NCBI GenBank assembly: GCA_026392415.1 | Contig: JAPLCC010000056.1 | Span: forward strand, 62,001-126,000 | Length of the DNA stretch: 64,000 nt | DNA from: Propionibacteriales bacterium | GTDB lineage: Bacteria; Actinomycetota; Actinomycetes; Propionibacteriales; Nocardioidaceae | Reading direction: 5' to 3' | Shown here: piece by piece, positions 10,733 through 18,332 of the stretch | How the letters are laid out: every line of letters begins with the position of its first letter | How positions within the stretch are numbered: position 1 is the first letter of the stretch | The notes under the pieces: generated by a model | What the model was told of the DNA's origin: nothing | Databases searched by the model: none | Seen by the model: the letters and a program-made list of their open reading frames with translations, nothing else | Made by a program: the position numbers and the translations under genes

Positions 10733-11235
10733 TGCAGGGGGAAGGTGCGGGTCGCCTTCCAGCCCTCCTCCTCGTGGTGGACGTAGAGATGGAACTGCGT
10801 TACCCCGAAACGGCAATCGAATCCGGCCAGGTCGTCGAAAGCCCTGTCCAGGGCGGCATCGTCGAGGTGATGGGCGACCGTCACGTGCGGGTGGTACGGG
10901 AAGCCGAGGTCGATGGCCAGCGGCCCCTGCCGTACGGCGTCCGCGAGGATCTCGCACTGGGAGATGCCCTCGACGAGACCGACGAACACCACCGGGGACA
11001 CCGGACGGAACGTGCCGGTGCCGCGCAGGTGCACCGTGAACTGCTCGATGCCCGCGCCGGCAGCGGCGAGGTGCTCCTCGATCTCGGCAAGGTCGCCATC
11101 GACCTCGATCGGCGGGATCAGGGTGATGTGGCTCGGCACTCCCTCGGCGGTCGGGTCACCGATCTGGAGCCGGTAGTCGTAGAGCTCGGACGCCCAGGGC
11201 TCCGGGATCGCGACCGCGACACCGATGACCGGCAT
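10729..11235 (-). CDS. 2H phosphoesterase / 2'-5' RNA ligase-like protein
   Basis: This 168-aa protein carries the two HxT motifs that define the 2H phosphoesterase fold: HIT in PSHITLIPP and HVT in HPHVTVAHH, about 80 residues apart. Such enzymes act on 2',3'-cyclic or 2'-5' phosphodiester ends of RNA or on cyclic nucleotides; the substrate here is unknown. The ATG at 11235 shares a base with the trpS stop (TGATG) and the 3' end overlaps the YihY start, so it is embedded in the trpS operon. Confidence 0.85.
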   Translation of the reverse strand: MPVIGVAVAIPEPWASELYDYRLQIGDPTAEGVPSHITLIPPIEVDGDLAEIEEHLAAAGAGIEQFTVHLRGTGTFRPVSPVVFVGLVEGISQCEILADAVRQGPLAIDLGFPYHPHVTVAHHLDDAALDRAFDDLAGFDCRFGVTQFHLYVHHEEEGWKATRTFPLQ

Positions 11236-12317
11236 CAGGAACCAGCTGCCGGTGCCGAGGGAGCGACGAAGCCAATCCGCTGGTAGACGTCCTTGAGCGT
11301 GTTCTCGGCGACCGCACCGGCCGTTGCCGCGCCTTCGGCGAGCACCTGGGTGAGGTACGCCTGGTCGTCGAGGAGCTCGAAGGTCCGGTCGCGGAACGGT
11401 GTCACGAAGTCGACGACCACCTCGGCGAGGTCCTTCTTCAGGTCGCCGTACATCTTGCCGGCGTACTGCTCCTCGAGGGCCGTGACGGCCTCGCCCGTCA
11501 GGGCGGAGTAGATGGTCAGCAGGTTGCTGACACCCGGCTTCTCCTCCGGGTCGAACCGGATCGTCGTGTCGGAGTCGGTGACCGCCGAACGGATCTTCTT
11601 GGCGCTCGCCTTGGGCTCGTCGAGGAGGAACACGCAACCCGCGCCACCCACGCTCTTCGACATCCGCTTCTCGGGGTGCTGGAGGTCGTAGATCTTGGCG
11701 GTGGTCTTGAGGATGTAGGGCTCCGGCAGGCGGAAGGTCTTCTTGAAACGGCTGTTGAACCGCTGCGCCAGGTCGCGGGTCAGCTCGAGGTGCTGGCGCT
11801 GGTCCTCGCCGACCGGGACGTAGTGCGGGCGGTAGAGCAGGATGTCCGCGGCCTGCAGGATCGGATAGGTGAACAGGCCGACGCTCGCCGCGCCCTCGCC
11901 ACCCTTGGCCGACTTGTCCTTGAACTGGGTCATCCGGCGGGCCTCGCCGAACCCGGTCAGGCCGTTGAGCACCCATGCCAGCTGGGCGTGGGCGGGGACC
12001 TGACTCTGCACGAAGATCGCGGACTTCGCCGGGTCGACACCTGCGGCGATCAGCTGGGCAGCGCTGCGCAGGGTCCGTTCGCGCAGCACCTTGGGGTCCC
12101 AGTCGACCGTGATCGCGTGGAGGTCGGCAATGAAGAAGAACGGCTGGTGGTCGCGCTGCAGATCCACCCACTGCCGGATCGCGCCGACGTAGTTGCCGAG
12201 CTGGAACGAGTCCGAGGTCGGCTGGATCCCGGAGAGGACCCGCGGGCGAGCCGCTCCCTCGGGTGCCGCTGGCTGGGCGGTTTCCGGCACAGGCGTGTTC
12301 TCGGTCGTGGCGGACAT
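11235..12317 (-). CDS. trpS: Tryptophanyl-tRNA synthetase
   Basis: This class Ic synthetase charges tRNA-Trp with tryptophan (360 aa, normal length plus a 25-residue N-terminal tail rich in Ala/Pro). The Rossmann-fold signature region is PTSDSFQLGNYVGA, and the second signature is RMSKSVGG, the KMSKS equivalent. PHYVPVGEDQRQHLELTRD, typical for the tryptophan-binding region, is also present. It leads a compact operon with the 2H phosphoesterase, YihY and SCO4848-like genes. It could also be annotated as one of two TrpRS types found in some actinobacteria; only one is in the window. Confidence 0.97.
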   Translation of the reverse strand: MSATTENTPVPETAQPAAPEGAARPRVLSGIQPTSDSFQLGNYVGAIRQWVDLQRDHQPFFFIADLHAITVDWDPKVLRERTLRSAAQLIAAGVDPAKSAIFVQSQVPAHAQLAWVLNGLTGFGEARRMTQFKDKSAKGGEGAASVGLFTYPILQAADILLYRPHYVPVGEDQRQHLELTRDLAQRFNSRFKKTFRLPEPYILKTTAKIYDLQHPEKRMSKSVGGAGCVFLLDEPKASAKKIRSAVTDSDTTIRFDPEEKPGVSNLLTIYSALTGEAVTALEEQYAGKMYGDLKKDLAEVVVDFVTPFRDRTFELLDDQAYLTQVLAEGAATAGAVAENTLKDVYQRIGFVAPSAPAAGS

Positions 12318-12368
12318 GTTGGCGATTGTCTCAGGCCCGCCCCGCGATCCGACCAGACGGTGTCCGTG

Positions 12369-13592
12369 TCAGGCGGTGCGGACGGCGGTCGTGCGCTTGT
12401 GCGCTACTGCGGAGACCAGCAGGATCGCGACCCCGACCGTGGCAAGTCCGGCGCCCACCAGCGCGGGCGCCCGGTAGCCGTAGCCGGCGGCGATGACGAG
12501 GCCGCCGAGCCACGCACCCAGAGCGTTGGCGATGTTGAGGGCAGCATGGTTCATCGCGGCGCCGAGGGTGACCGCTCCCCCGGCGACGTCCATCAGGCGC
12601 AGTTGGAGGTTGACGACGAGCACCGAGCCGGTGGCGGTGACGAGGAAGGCCACGGGCAGCAGTGCCCAGCCCCCGGGTGCGGCGAGGTAGTAGAGGAGCA
12701 TCAGTCCGATGCCGGTCGTGCCGGAGAGGATGAGGCTGCGGTAGACCGACCAGGCGGCGAGCTCCCCGGCGAGCCAGGTGCCGACGACCATGCCGAGGCC
12801 GAGTGCAAGGACGAACACCGGCACGGTGCCGCGCTCGAGGCCGCCGACGTCGGTGACCGTCTTGGCGATGTAGGAGTAGACGGCGAACATGCCGCCGAAG
12901 CCGACGGCGCCCACGGCCATCGTCAGCCAGACCTGGAGGCTGCCGAAGAACTCACGGGCCTCCTTGCGTCCGCTCGCCTCCGAGTCACCCGGCACCGACG
13001 GGACCGCCGCCAGCACCATCGCCATCGTCACCAGCGCCAGCAACCCACCGAGCAGGTACGTCGAGCGCCATCCGACCTGCTGGCCGAGGAACGTGGCCAG
13101 CGGGACGCCGACGACGTTCGCGATCGACAGTCCGAGCATCACGCTCGCGATGGCGCGGCCGCGCCGCTCCGGGGTGACCAGGCTGGCGGCCACGAGGCTC
13201 GCGACGCCGAAGTAGGCGCCGTGCGGCAGCCCGTCGAGGAAGCGGGCGGCCGTGAGCACCTCGAAGTTGGGAGCAAACGCGCTGAGCAGGTTGAAGGCGC
13301 CGTACGCACCCATCAGCCAGACGAGCATGGCCCGGCGCGGGAGTGCGGCCCCGAAGAACGCCAGGATCGGTACGCCGACCACGACACCCAGGGCGTACGC
13401 CGAGATGACGTGCCCGGCGGTCGGCACGGAGACGTCGACGCCCTCGGCCACCTCGGGCAGCACGCCCATGGTCATGAACTCGGTGGTGCCGATGGTGAAA
13501 CCGCCGACCGCGAGCGCCAGGATCGCCAGGGCAGGTCGAGCGTGGGACACCGCCGGGCTGGCCTCGATGGAGGTCGTCGGCGAAGAAGTCAC
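12369..13592 (-). CDS. MFS efflux transporter (DHA1/AraJ-like)
   Basis: This protein of about 407 aa has twelve predicted membrane helices. TM1 contains IGTTEFMTMGVLPEVAEG, a pattern common in AraJ/YdhP/PbuE-type DHA1 exporters, and the loop after TM2 carries a basic ALPRR. GTG 13592 or GTG 13550 could be the start, differing by 14 residues. It follows the SDR gene by 29 bases and is the last gene of the P450-SDR-MFS run. Export of the compound, or product, handled by those enzymes is a reasonable inference; the substrate is not determined. Confidence 0.85.
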   Translation of the reverse strand: MTSSPTTSIEASPAVSHARPALAILALAVGGFTIGTTEFMTMGVLPEVAEGVDVSVPTAGHVISAYALGVVVGVPILAFFGAALPRRAMLVWLMGAYGAFNLLSAFAPNFEVLTAARFLDGLPHGAYFGVASLVAASLVTPERRGRAIASVMLGLSIANVVGVPLATFLGQQVGWRSTYLLGGLLALVTMAMVLAAVPSVPGDSEASGRKEAREFFGSLQVWLTMAVGAVGFGGMFAVYSYIAKTVTDVGGLERGTVPVFVLALGLGMVVGTWLAGELAAWSVYRSLILSGTTGIGLMLLYYLAAPGGWALLPVAFLVTATGSVLVVNLQLRLMDVAGGAVTLGAAMNHAALNIANALGAWLGGLVIAAGYGYRAPALVGAGLATVGVAILLVSAVAHKRTTAVRTA

Positions 13593-13621
13593 GTGGAACC
13601 GTAACCGGAAACCACCAGGGG

Positions 13622-14464
13622 CTATTCCTCGGCGGAACCTGCTGCACGCCGCGCTCGCTCCTCGTACGCCGCGCGGGCTGTCGCGTCGGCCGAGCTGAGC
13701 ACGTCTCCGGCCTTCGTCGCCCGCGACATCGCGTCCTGCACGAACCTCGGCATCGCCAGGGACGACTTCCCGAGCCCCTGGGTCCAGCGCGGCACCCACA
13801 TCTCCGCCTTCGGCTTCAGCACGGCCGCCTCGATCACCTGGGCGACGTCGTCGGCCGTCACGGGCTTGATGCCCCGCGCAGCGGGCACGCCCGCAGCGAG
13901 CTCGGTCTGCACCACGGTGGGAAGGATCACCGTGACGTCGATCCCGTCGCCGGCCAGCTCCTGGCGGATGGCCTCGCTGAAGCCCACCACCGCGAACTTG
14001 GAGGCGGAGTAGGTCGCGCCGTGCGGCACGGCGACCCGCCCGACGGCGGAGGCGACGTTGACGAGGTGCCCCCGGCCGCGGTCGACCATGCCGGGCGCCA
14101 CGGCCTTGGTGCCGTTGATCACCCCGTGGACGTTGACGTCCATGATCGTGCGGGCGACGCCCTCGGACTCCTTGAGGACGGAGCCGAGCGGCATGATCCC
14201 GGCGTTGTTGACCAGCACGTCCCACGGGCCGAGGTGCTCCACCTCGGCGAGGAAGCTCGTCCAGGAGTCGACGTCGGTGACGTCGAGGCGGGCGGCGGCC
14301 ACGTTGTCGCCGTGAGCAGCGGCGACCTCGTTGGCGAGGGCCAGGTCGAGGTCACCGATCGCCACCTTGGCTCCCTGGCGGGCGAAGCGGTCGACGGTGG
14401 CGCGGCCGATGCCGCGCGCGCCTCCCGTGACGATGACGGACAGGCCGGCGATGGAGTTGCTCAT
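13622..14464 (-). CDS. Short-chain dehydrogenase/reductase
   Basis: This 280-aa classical SDR has the cofactor motif TGGARGIG (residues 13-20), the acidic GDLDL suggesting NAD(H) preference, NNAGIMPLG, the catalytic Ser in NVASAVG, and YSASK with catalytic Tyr/Lys. The extra C-terminal part (RWTQGLGKSSLAMPRFVQDAM) is like that of SDRs often found beside P450s in mycolic-acid or steroid catabolic clusters. It starts 18 bases after the P450 gene, so the enzymes are probably cotranscribed: hydroxylation followed by alcohol oxidation is plausible. The substrate is unknown. Confidence 0.93.
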   Translation of the reverse strand: MSNSIAGLSVIVTGGARGIGRATVDRFARQGAKVAIGDLDLALANEVAAAHGDNVAAARLDVTDVDSWTSFLAEVEHLGPWDVLVNNAGIMPLGSVLKESEGVARTIMDVNVHGVINGTKAVAPGMVDRGRGHLVNVASAVGRVAVPHGATYSASKFAVVGFSEAIRQELAGDGIDVTVILPTVVQTELAAGVPAARGIKPVTADDVAQVIEAAVLKPKAEMWVPRWTQGLGKSSLAMPRFVQDAMSRATKAGDVLSSADATARAAYEERARRAAGSAEE

Positions 14465-14482
14465 GATGATTCCTTCGATGGG

Positions 14483-15823
14483 TCAGAGTCGGACGAGGTC
14501 GATCGGCTGGCCGTCCTTGGGGAACGGAAGCGAGTGGTTGTCGAGGGGCGCGACGTAGCCGGGGTCGACGCTCCAGCGGTGGGTGCGCAGCAGGTGATGC
14601 ATGATCGCCTTGACCTCGGCGCCGGCGAAGTACAGGCCGATGCACTTGTGCACGCCACCCCCGAAGGGCGACCAGGCGTAGCGGTGTGACTTGTCCTCGC
14701 GCCGTTCGGGGCTGAACCGGTCCGGGTCGAAGCGGGTGGGATCGGTCCACAACTCAGCCATCAGGTGAGAGTGCTGGACGCCCACCGCCACGTGCGTGCC
14801 TTCGGGGATGCGAACGCCCTGGACGATCGTGTCCTTGACCGTCGCCCGCGCGAGCATCGGAACAGGGGTGCGGAGCCGGAGACTCTCCTTCATGACGAGG
14901 TCGAGCGACGTCAGCTGCTCGAGCTCGGCAAGGGTCGGCTCGTCGCCGAGCGCCATCGACTCGACCCGGCAGCGTTCCTGCCACTCCGGGTGCTGGCCGA
15001 GGTGCTGGAGCATCGTGGAGGTGGTGATGGTCGAGGTGTCGTGTGCCGCCATCATCAGGAAGATCATGTGGTTGACGACGTCGTCGTCTGTGAACCGCTC
15101 GCCCTCGGCGGTCTCGATGTGGCAGAGGACCGAAAAGAGGTCGTCGGTGCGCGTCGCCCGCTTCGCCGGCAGGTACTGACGAAGGAACTCCTCCAGCACC
15201 GCACGACCGCGGTAGGCCCTGCCCCATCGCGTGCCCGGAACGTTGGCCCGAACCACTCCGGAGGCCGCCTGGACGCAGTCGATGAACGCACGGTTGACCT
15301 TGGCCATCTCGGCCGCCGAGGTGTCCGCGGCCCCGCCCATGAAGATGTCGGCGGCGATGTCGAGGGTGAGCTGCTTCAACGCGGGGTAGCAGCGGAAGTC
15401 CGCGCCGCCCCGCCAGGTGCCGATGCCCTGCGCGATCGCCGGGTGCATCGGCGCGACGTACGACGCCAGGCGGTCCCGCGTGAACGCTTCCTGCATGATC
15501 CGGCGGTGCACGTGGTGCTCCTCGAAGTCCAGGAGCATCAGGCCGCGGTTGAAGAACGGGCCGACGAGACTCCCCCACGCGGGCCCGTTCGCGAATGCCT
15601 TGTCGGCGTTGCGAAGGGCTTCCTCACAGGCATCGGGCCCGAGCAGCATCACGAAGGTCCGGCCCAGGAAGGGGAAGGGCGAGACCGGCCCGTAGGCGTT
15701 CCATTGGTGCTGCATCAGGGCCACCGGGTCCCGGGCGTAGTCGGTCACCCGCCCGAAGAAGGGCAGTCCCTTGTCCCCCCGCTGCACGGGTGGGAGATCG
15801 CGTGTCATCGGTACTGCCGTCAT
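14483..15823 (-). CDS. Cytochrome P450 monooxygenase
   Basis: The 446-aa enzyme has the P450 hallmarks in order: I-helix FLMMAAHDTST with the acid-alcohol pair, KESLRLR (ExxR), and the haem loop SPFGGGVHKCIG with the Cys thiolate. Its length and the C-helix DFEEHHVHRRIMQ resemble CYP51/CYP120-like enzymes rather than the short camphor-type ones. GGAGG lies about 7 bases before the ATG. No ferredoxin is in the window, so electron partners are encoded elsewhere. It is transcribed divergently from a TetR gene 113 bases away, which likely controls it. Confidence 0.95.
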   Translation of the reverse strand: MTAVPMTRDLPPVQRGDKGLPFFGRVTDYARDPVALMQHQWNAYGPVSPFPFLGRTFVMLLGPDACEEALRNADKAFANGPAWGSLVGPFFNRGLMLLDFEEHHVHRRIMQEAFTRDRLASYVAPMHPAIAQGIGTWRGGADFRCYPALKQLTLDIAADIFMGGAADTSAAEMAKVNRAFIDCVQAASGVVRANVPGTRWGRAYRGRAVLEEFLRQYLPAKRATRTDDLFSVLCHIETAEGERFTDDDVVNHMIFLMMAAHDTSTITTSTMLQHLGQHPEWQERCRVESMALGDEPTLAELEQLTSLDLVMKESLRLRTPVPMLARATVKDTIVQGVRIPEGTHVAVGVQHSHLMAELWTDPTRFDPDRFSPERREDKSHRYAWSPFGGGVHKCIGLYFAGAEVKAIMHHLLRTHRWSVDPGYVAPLDNHSLPFPKDGQPIDLVRL

Positions 15824-15891
15824 TCGCCGACCTCCTCGGTGCGACCTCGGCGTCGCACGCGTACCCGCACAGCGTCATTCAGGAAGGGCAT

Positions 15892-15928
15892 CCTGTCAAC
15901 CTTCACATTGCCGGCCGCCCATGACAGG
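15892..15928. promoter_or_regulatory. Candidate TetR half-site pair in P450/TetR divergent promoter
   Basis: CCTGTCA at 15892-15898 and TGACAGG at 15922-15928 are a perfect 7-bp inverted pair separated by 23 bases. On the reverse strand the first arm is part of TTGACAGG, which could serve as the P450 -35. The wide spacing is unusual for one TetR dimer; two dimers or chance are possible. Confidence 0.3.
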
Positions 15929-15936
15929 CTGGGGAC

Positions 15937-16539
15937 GTGGCCGTGCAGTCGGGGATCTACAAGGGCGTGAGCGCGCAGGACCGCGCTGCCGAACGTCGTG
16001 GTCGACTGATGGACGCCACGCTCTCGGTGTGGGCCGACCCCGGCAACCGCACCACGATGACCGCCGTGTGCTCCGCGGCCGGACTGAGTGAGCGCTACTT
16101 CTACGAGAGTTTCACCGGCCTCGAAGCGGCGCAGAGCGCCGTCCTCGAAGCGGTCGCCACCGAGATCGAGGCGACGGCCCTCGCCGCTGCGGCAGCGGCG
16201 GGCGACGAGTCCGGTCGGCGGATCCGCGCCGCGGTCGCCGCCTTCGTCGACCTGTTGCTGGCCGACCCCCGCAAGGGCCGAGTGGCGATCATCGAGGCCG
16301 GAGCGATGCCCGCCCTGCGGTCGCGCCGAACAGAGCTGCTCCGCCACTTCGCCCGCCTCTCGGCCGAACAGGCGCACGAGATGCACGGCAAGCACCGGCA
16401 CGAGGACGAACTCGCCGGCCTGCTCTTCATCGGCGGTGTCGCCGAGGTCGTCACGGCGTGGCTCGACGGCACCCTCGACGCGTCGGCCGAGCAGCTCGTC
16501 GAGACCGCGAGTCGCGGGTTCCTCGGGTTGTACGGCTGA
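15937..16539 (+). CDS. TetR-family transcriptional regulator
   Basis: This 200-aa protein has an N-terminal helix-turn-helix with MTAVCSAAGLSERYFYESF as recognition helices, and an all-helical ligand domain rich in Ala/Glu. The GTG start at 15937 lies 113 bases from the divergent P450 gene, the usual geometry for a local TetR repressor of a catabolic or efflux operon. The inducer is probably the substrate of the P450-SDR-MFS set, which is inference. Confidence 0.88.
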   Translation: MAVQSGIYKGVSAQDRAAERRGRLMDATLSVWADPGNRTTMTAVCSAAGLSERYFYESFTGLEAAQSAVLEAVATEIEATALAAAAAAGDESGRRIRAAVAAFVDLLLADPRKGRVAIIEAGAMPALRSRRTELLRHFARLSAEQAHEMHGKHRHEDELAGLLFIGGVAEVVTAWLDGTLDASAEQLVETASRGFLGLYG

Positions 16540-16656
16540 GGGCGCGGCAAAGCGGTCCATCCGCATGCCACCCTGAAGCCGACCTGGGAACACGGTGGAG
16601 CATCTCGATGTGAGCGCCCGGGAGCGGCACCGTCGCGCTACCCGCTGCCTAGCGCT

Positions 16657-17217
16657 TCAAGATGAGCCACCGGCGCAGTGGCCGTCGGCGGCCGGTTTGC
16701 ATGGGCCATGCTTGGCGGTCCAGCCGATCACCCAACCGACGACGCGACGCGTGTCGAACGACTGCTCGAGCATCTGGGCCCGAGCGACCAGCGTGTCAGG
16801 TGCGATCAACTTGGCGTGCAGCAGCGCGTCGGCGAACTCCAAGTCCTTCATTCTGCCGGCGACGAGCTTGGCCACGACCAGGTCGTGCGGCTCAAGGCAG
16901 TGCCCGGAGGCGCCGTTCGTTGACGGCGACGTCAGCACGACGACTCGGTCCTGCCAGCCGGTCGGCAATACGGCCACCTCCACGTTCACGCCTTGGGCGT
17001 AGTAGCCGAACGTAGCGTGGAATTGGCTGTCTTCTCCTAGGTGCATGTCGACGACGTCCGACTTGTCGTTCTCATAGTCGTTGAAGAACGTCACGTCGGC
17101 CTCGATCGAGGCATGCGCTTTCTCAGGCAGCTCATCTTCTGTGAACGTGCCGAGAATGGACTGCGACCCGAGAACCAGCACGTCAGGGTCATCAGCGACC
17201 TGCGACGCAGCCCGCAA
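16657..17217 (-). CDS. DUF6036-like nucleotidyltransferase, N-terminus frameshifted
   Basis: The open frame from TTG 17217 encodes 186 aa beginning with the reverse translation of an internal family segment: RAASQVADDPDVLVLGSQSILG, the GSQ..LG nucleotidyltransferase fold motif, then an acidic SIEADVTFFND with candidate metal Asp residues. The expected first nine residues (VKREQLEHI) lie in another frame, starting at GTG 17245 overlapping the upstream stop. One extra T in the TTT run (17216-17218) separates the two frames. DUF6036/AbiEii-like proteins act as toxins with cognate antitoxins. It is either a decayed gene, a sequencing error or a shorter TTG-started protein. Confidence 0.6.
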   Translation of the reverse strand: MRAASQVADDPDVLVLGSQSILGTFTEDELPEKAHASIEADVTFFNDYENDKSDVVDMHLGEDSQFHATFGYYAQGVNVEVAVLPTGWQDRVVVLTSPSTNGASGHCLEPHDLVVAKLVAGRMKDLEFADALLHAKLIAPDTLVARAQMLEQSFDTRRVVGWVIGWTAKHGPCKPAADGHCAGGSS

Positions 17218-17241
17218 AGATGTGCTCGAGTTGCTCCCGCT

Positions 17242-17772
17242 TCACCGGCTGGCCCGATCGCTCTCCCTGAACGCCGCCAGCACCCTGACCCGCTCGTCGT
17301 CGCTCAGGATGCCAGCGAAGGGCGAGTTCTGCCGCATCTCCCGCGCCCGCGGCGTAGGTGACGTCAGCACTTCCAGGATGCGTTCGGTCGGTCCGTCGAG
17401 CAGCCGCCGCCACTCGCGCAGCCAGTGCGCCGCCTGGCCGCGCTGATGCGTCTCCTCGAGCGCGGTCAGGTTAGTCCGGGCGAGTTCCAAGACGACCTTG
17501 GTGTCGACGACGAGCCTTCCGGCAACCGCCGTGTTCAGCCACAACGATCGTCGCTGGTCGCGGCTCAGACGTTCACTTCGAGTCCGAAACGCCTCTACGT
17601 CGCGGCGGCGGATGCGGCGGTGTTTGCCGACCGTGGTGAACGGCAGATCTCCGGAGTTGCACAGGTTGACGATCGTCTGCCGTGACGACGACAGCAGAGC
17701 AGCCGCTTCCCCCGTGGTGAGCAGCTCCTCGCTCTCGGCCTGGTCAGCATGCTTGATCGTTGCGTTTCGCAT
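17242..17772 (-). CDS. Excisionase-like HTH DNA-binding protein, probable antitoxin
   Basis: The 176-aa protein opens with a MerR/excisionase-type winged helix: LLTTGEAAALLSSSRQTIVN, then the wing region VGKHRRIRRRDVEAF (about residues 17-62). The remaining 110 residues are helical and of unknown family. Downstream and overlapping is the DUF6036-like gene. Proteins with this HTH paired with DUF6036 or PIN proteins behave as antitoxins that autoregulate. It is not accompanied by an integrase, so a role in phage excision is unlikely. The promoter region is visibly AT-richer than the surroundings, a hint of transfer. Confidence 0.7.
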   Translation of the reverse strand: MRNATIKHADQAESEELLTTGEAAALLSSSRQTIVNLCNSGDLPFTTVGKHRRIRRRDVEAFRTRSERLSRDQRRSLWLNTAVAGRLVVDTKVVLELARTNLTALEETHQRGQAAHWLREWRRLLDGPTERILEVLTSPTPRAREMRQNSPFAGILSDDERVRVLAAFRESDRASR

Positions 17773-17784
17773 GTACCCACGTTA

Positions 17785-17836
17785 CTGTTAAACACCAAAA
17801 ACGCAAATAACAAGCGTGAAATTTGTGTTATTGGCG
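17785..17836 (-). promoter_or_regulatory. Promoter and candidate autoregulatory operator of the TA-like pair
   Basis: On the reverse strand, TTGTTA (17808-17813) and TAACAG (17785-17790) are separated by 17 bases and would start transcription a few bases before the ATG at 17772. An 11-bp inverted repeat with one mismatch, CGCAAATAACA (17802-17812) and TGTTATTGGCG (17826-17836), covers the -35. That is where an autoregulating antitoxin would bind. The operator role is inferred. Confidence 0.45.
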
Positions 17837-17858
17837 TATGGCTCGGAGTCGTTCGGGC

Positions 17859-18293
17859 TCAGGCATTGAGCTCCTGCGCGAGCATCACAATGATCCCGCT
17901 CGGTCCCCGCACGTAGGTCAGTTTGTAGACGTCCTCGTACGTCGCCACGCCCCGCAGCGGATGACACCCGTGCCGGGCAGCGATCTCCAACGCAACGTCG
18001 AGGTCGTCGACGGAGAACGCGACACGATGCATACCGATCTCGTTAGGCAGGGTCGGCTCGGTCTCGATCGCCTCGGGATGGATGTACTCGAACAGTTCCA
18101 GCCGACCGTGGCCGTCCGGGGTCTGGAGCATGGCGATCCTGGCGTGGTTGCCGTCGAGGCCGACCGCGGTGTCGGTCCACTCACCGCTTACGGTGTCGCG
18201 GCCGAGAACCGTCAGGCCGAGGTCGACGAAGAACGCGATCGTCGCCTCCAGGTCGCGGACCGCAACACCGACGTTCTCGAGCTTGATGGGCAT
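17859..18293 (-). CDS. VOC-superfamily (glyoxalase/epimerase-like) protein
   Basis: The 144-aa protein contains two beta-alpha-beta-beta-beta modules of the vicinal oxygen chelate fold: LENVGVAVRDLEATIAFF and MHRVAFSVDDLDVALEIA. It resembles methylmalonyl-CoA epimerase or glyoxalase-like proteins in length. The first metal position, normally His, is Asn here (LENVGV), while His in MHRVAF and Glu in RLELFEY are kept. It may therefore not be a standard epimerase. It stands alone between the TA-like locus and the ABC exporter, 39 bases from the latter's end. Confidence 0.8.
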   Translation of the reverse strand: MPIKLENVGVAVRDLEATIAFFVDLGLTVLGRDTVSGEWTDTAVGLDGNHARIAMLQTPDGHGRLELFEYIHPEAIETEPTLPNEIGMHRVAFSVDDLDVALEIAARHGCHPLRGVATYEDVYKLTYVRGPSGIIVMLAQELNA

Positions 18294-18332
18294 TCCGCCA
18301 CGCTACCCAGTCCCGCGATCGGCAAGCAGCCG

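Noticed and set aside
17242..17772. Phage excisionase marking an integrated element
   Set aside because: There is no integrase, tRNA target or attachment repeat nearby, and such HTH domains are common in antitoxins.
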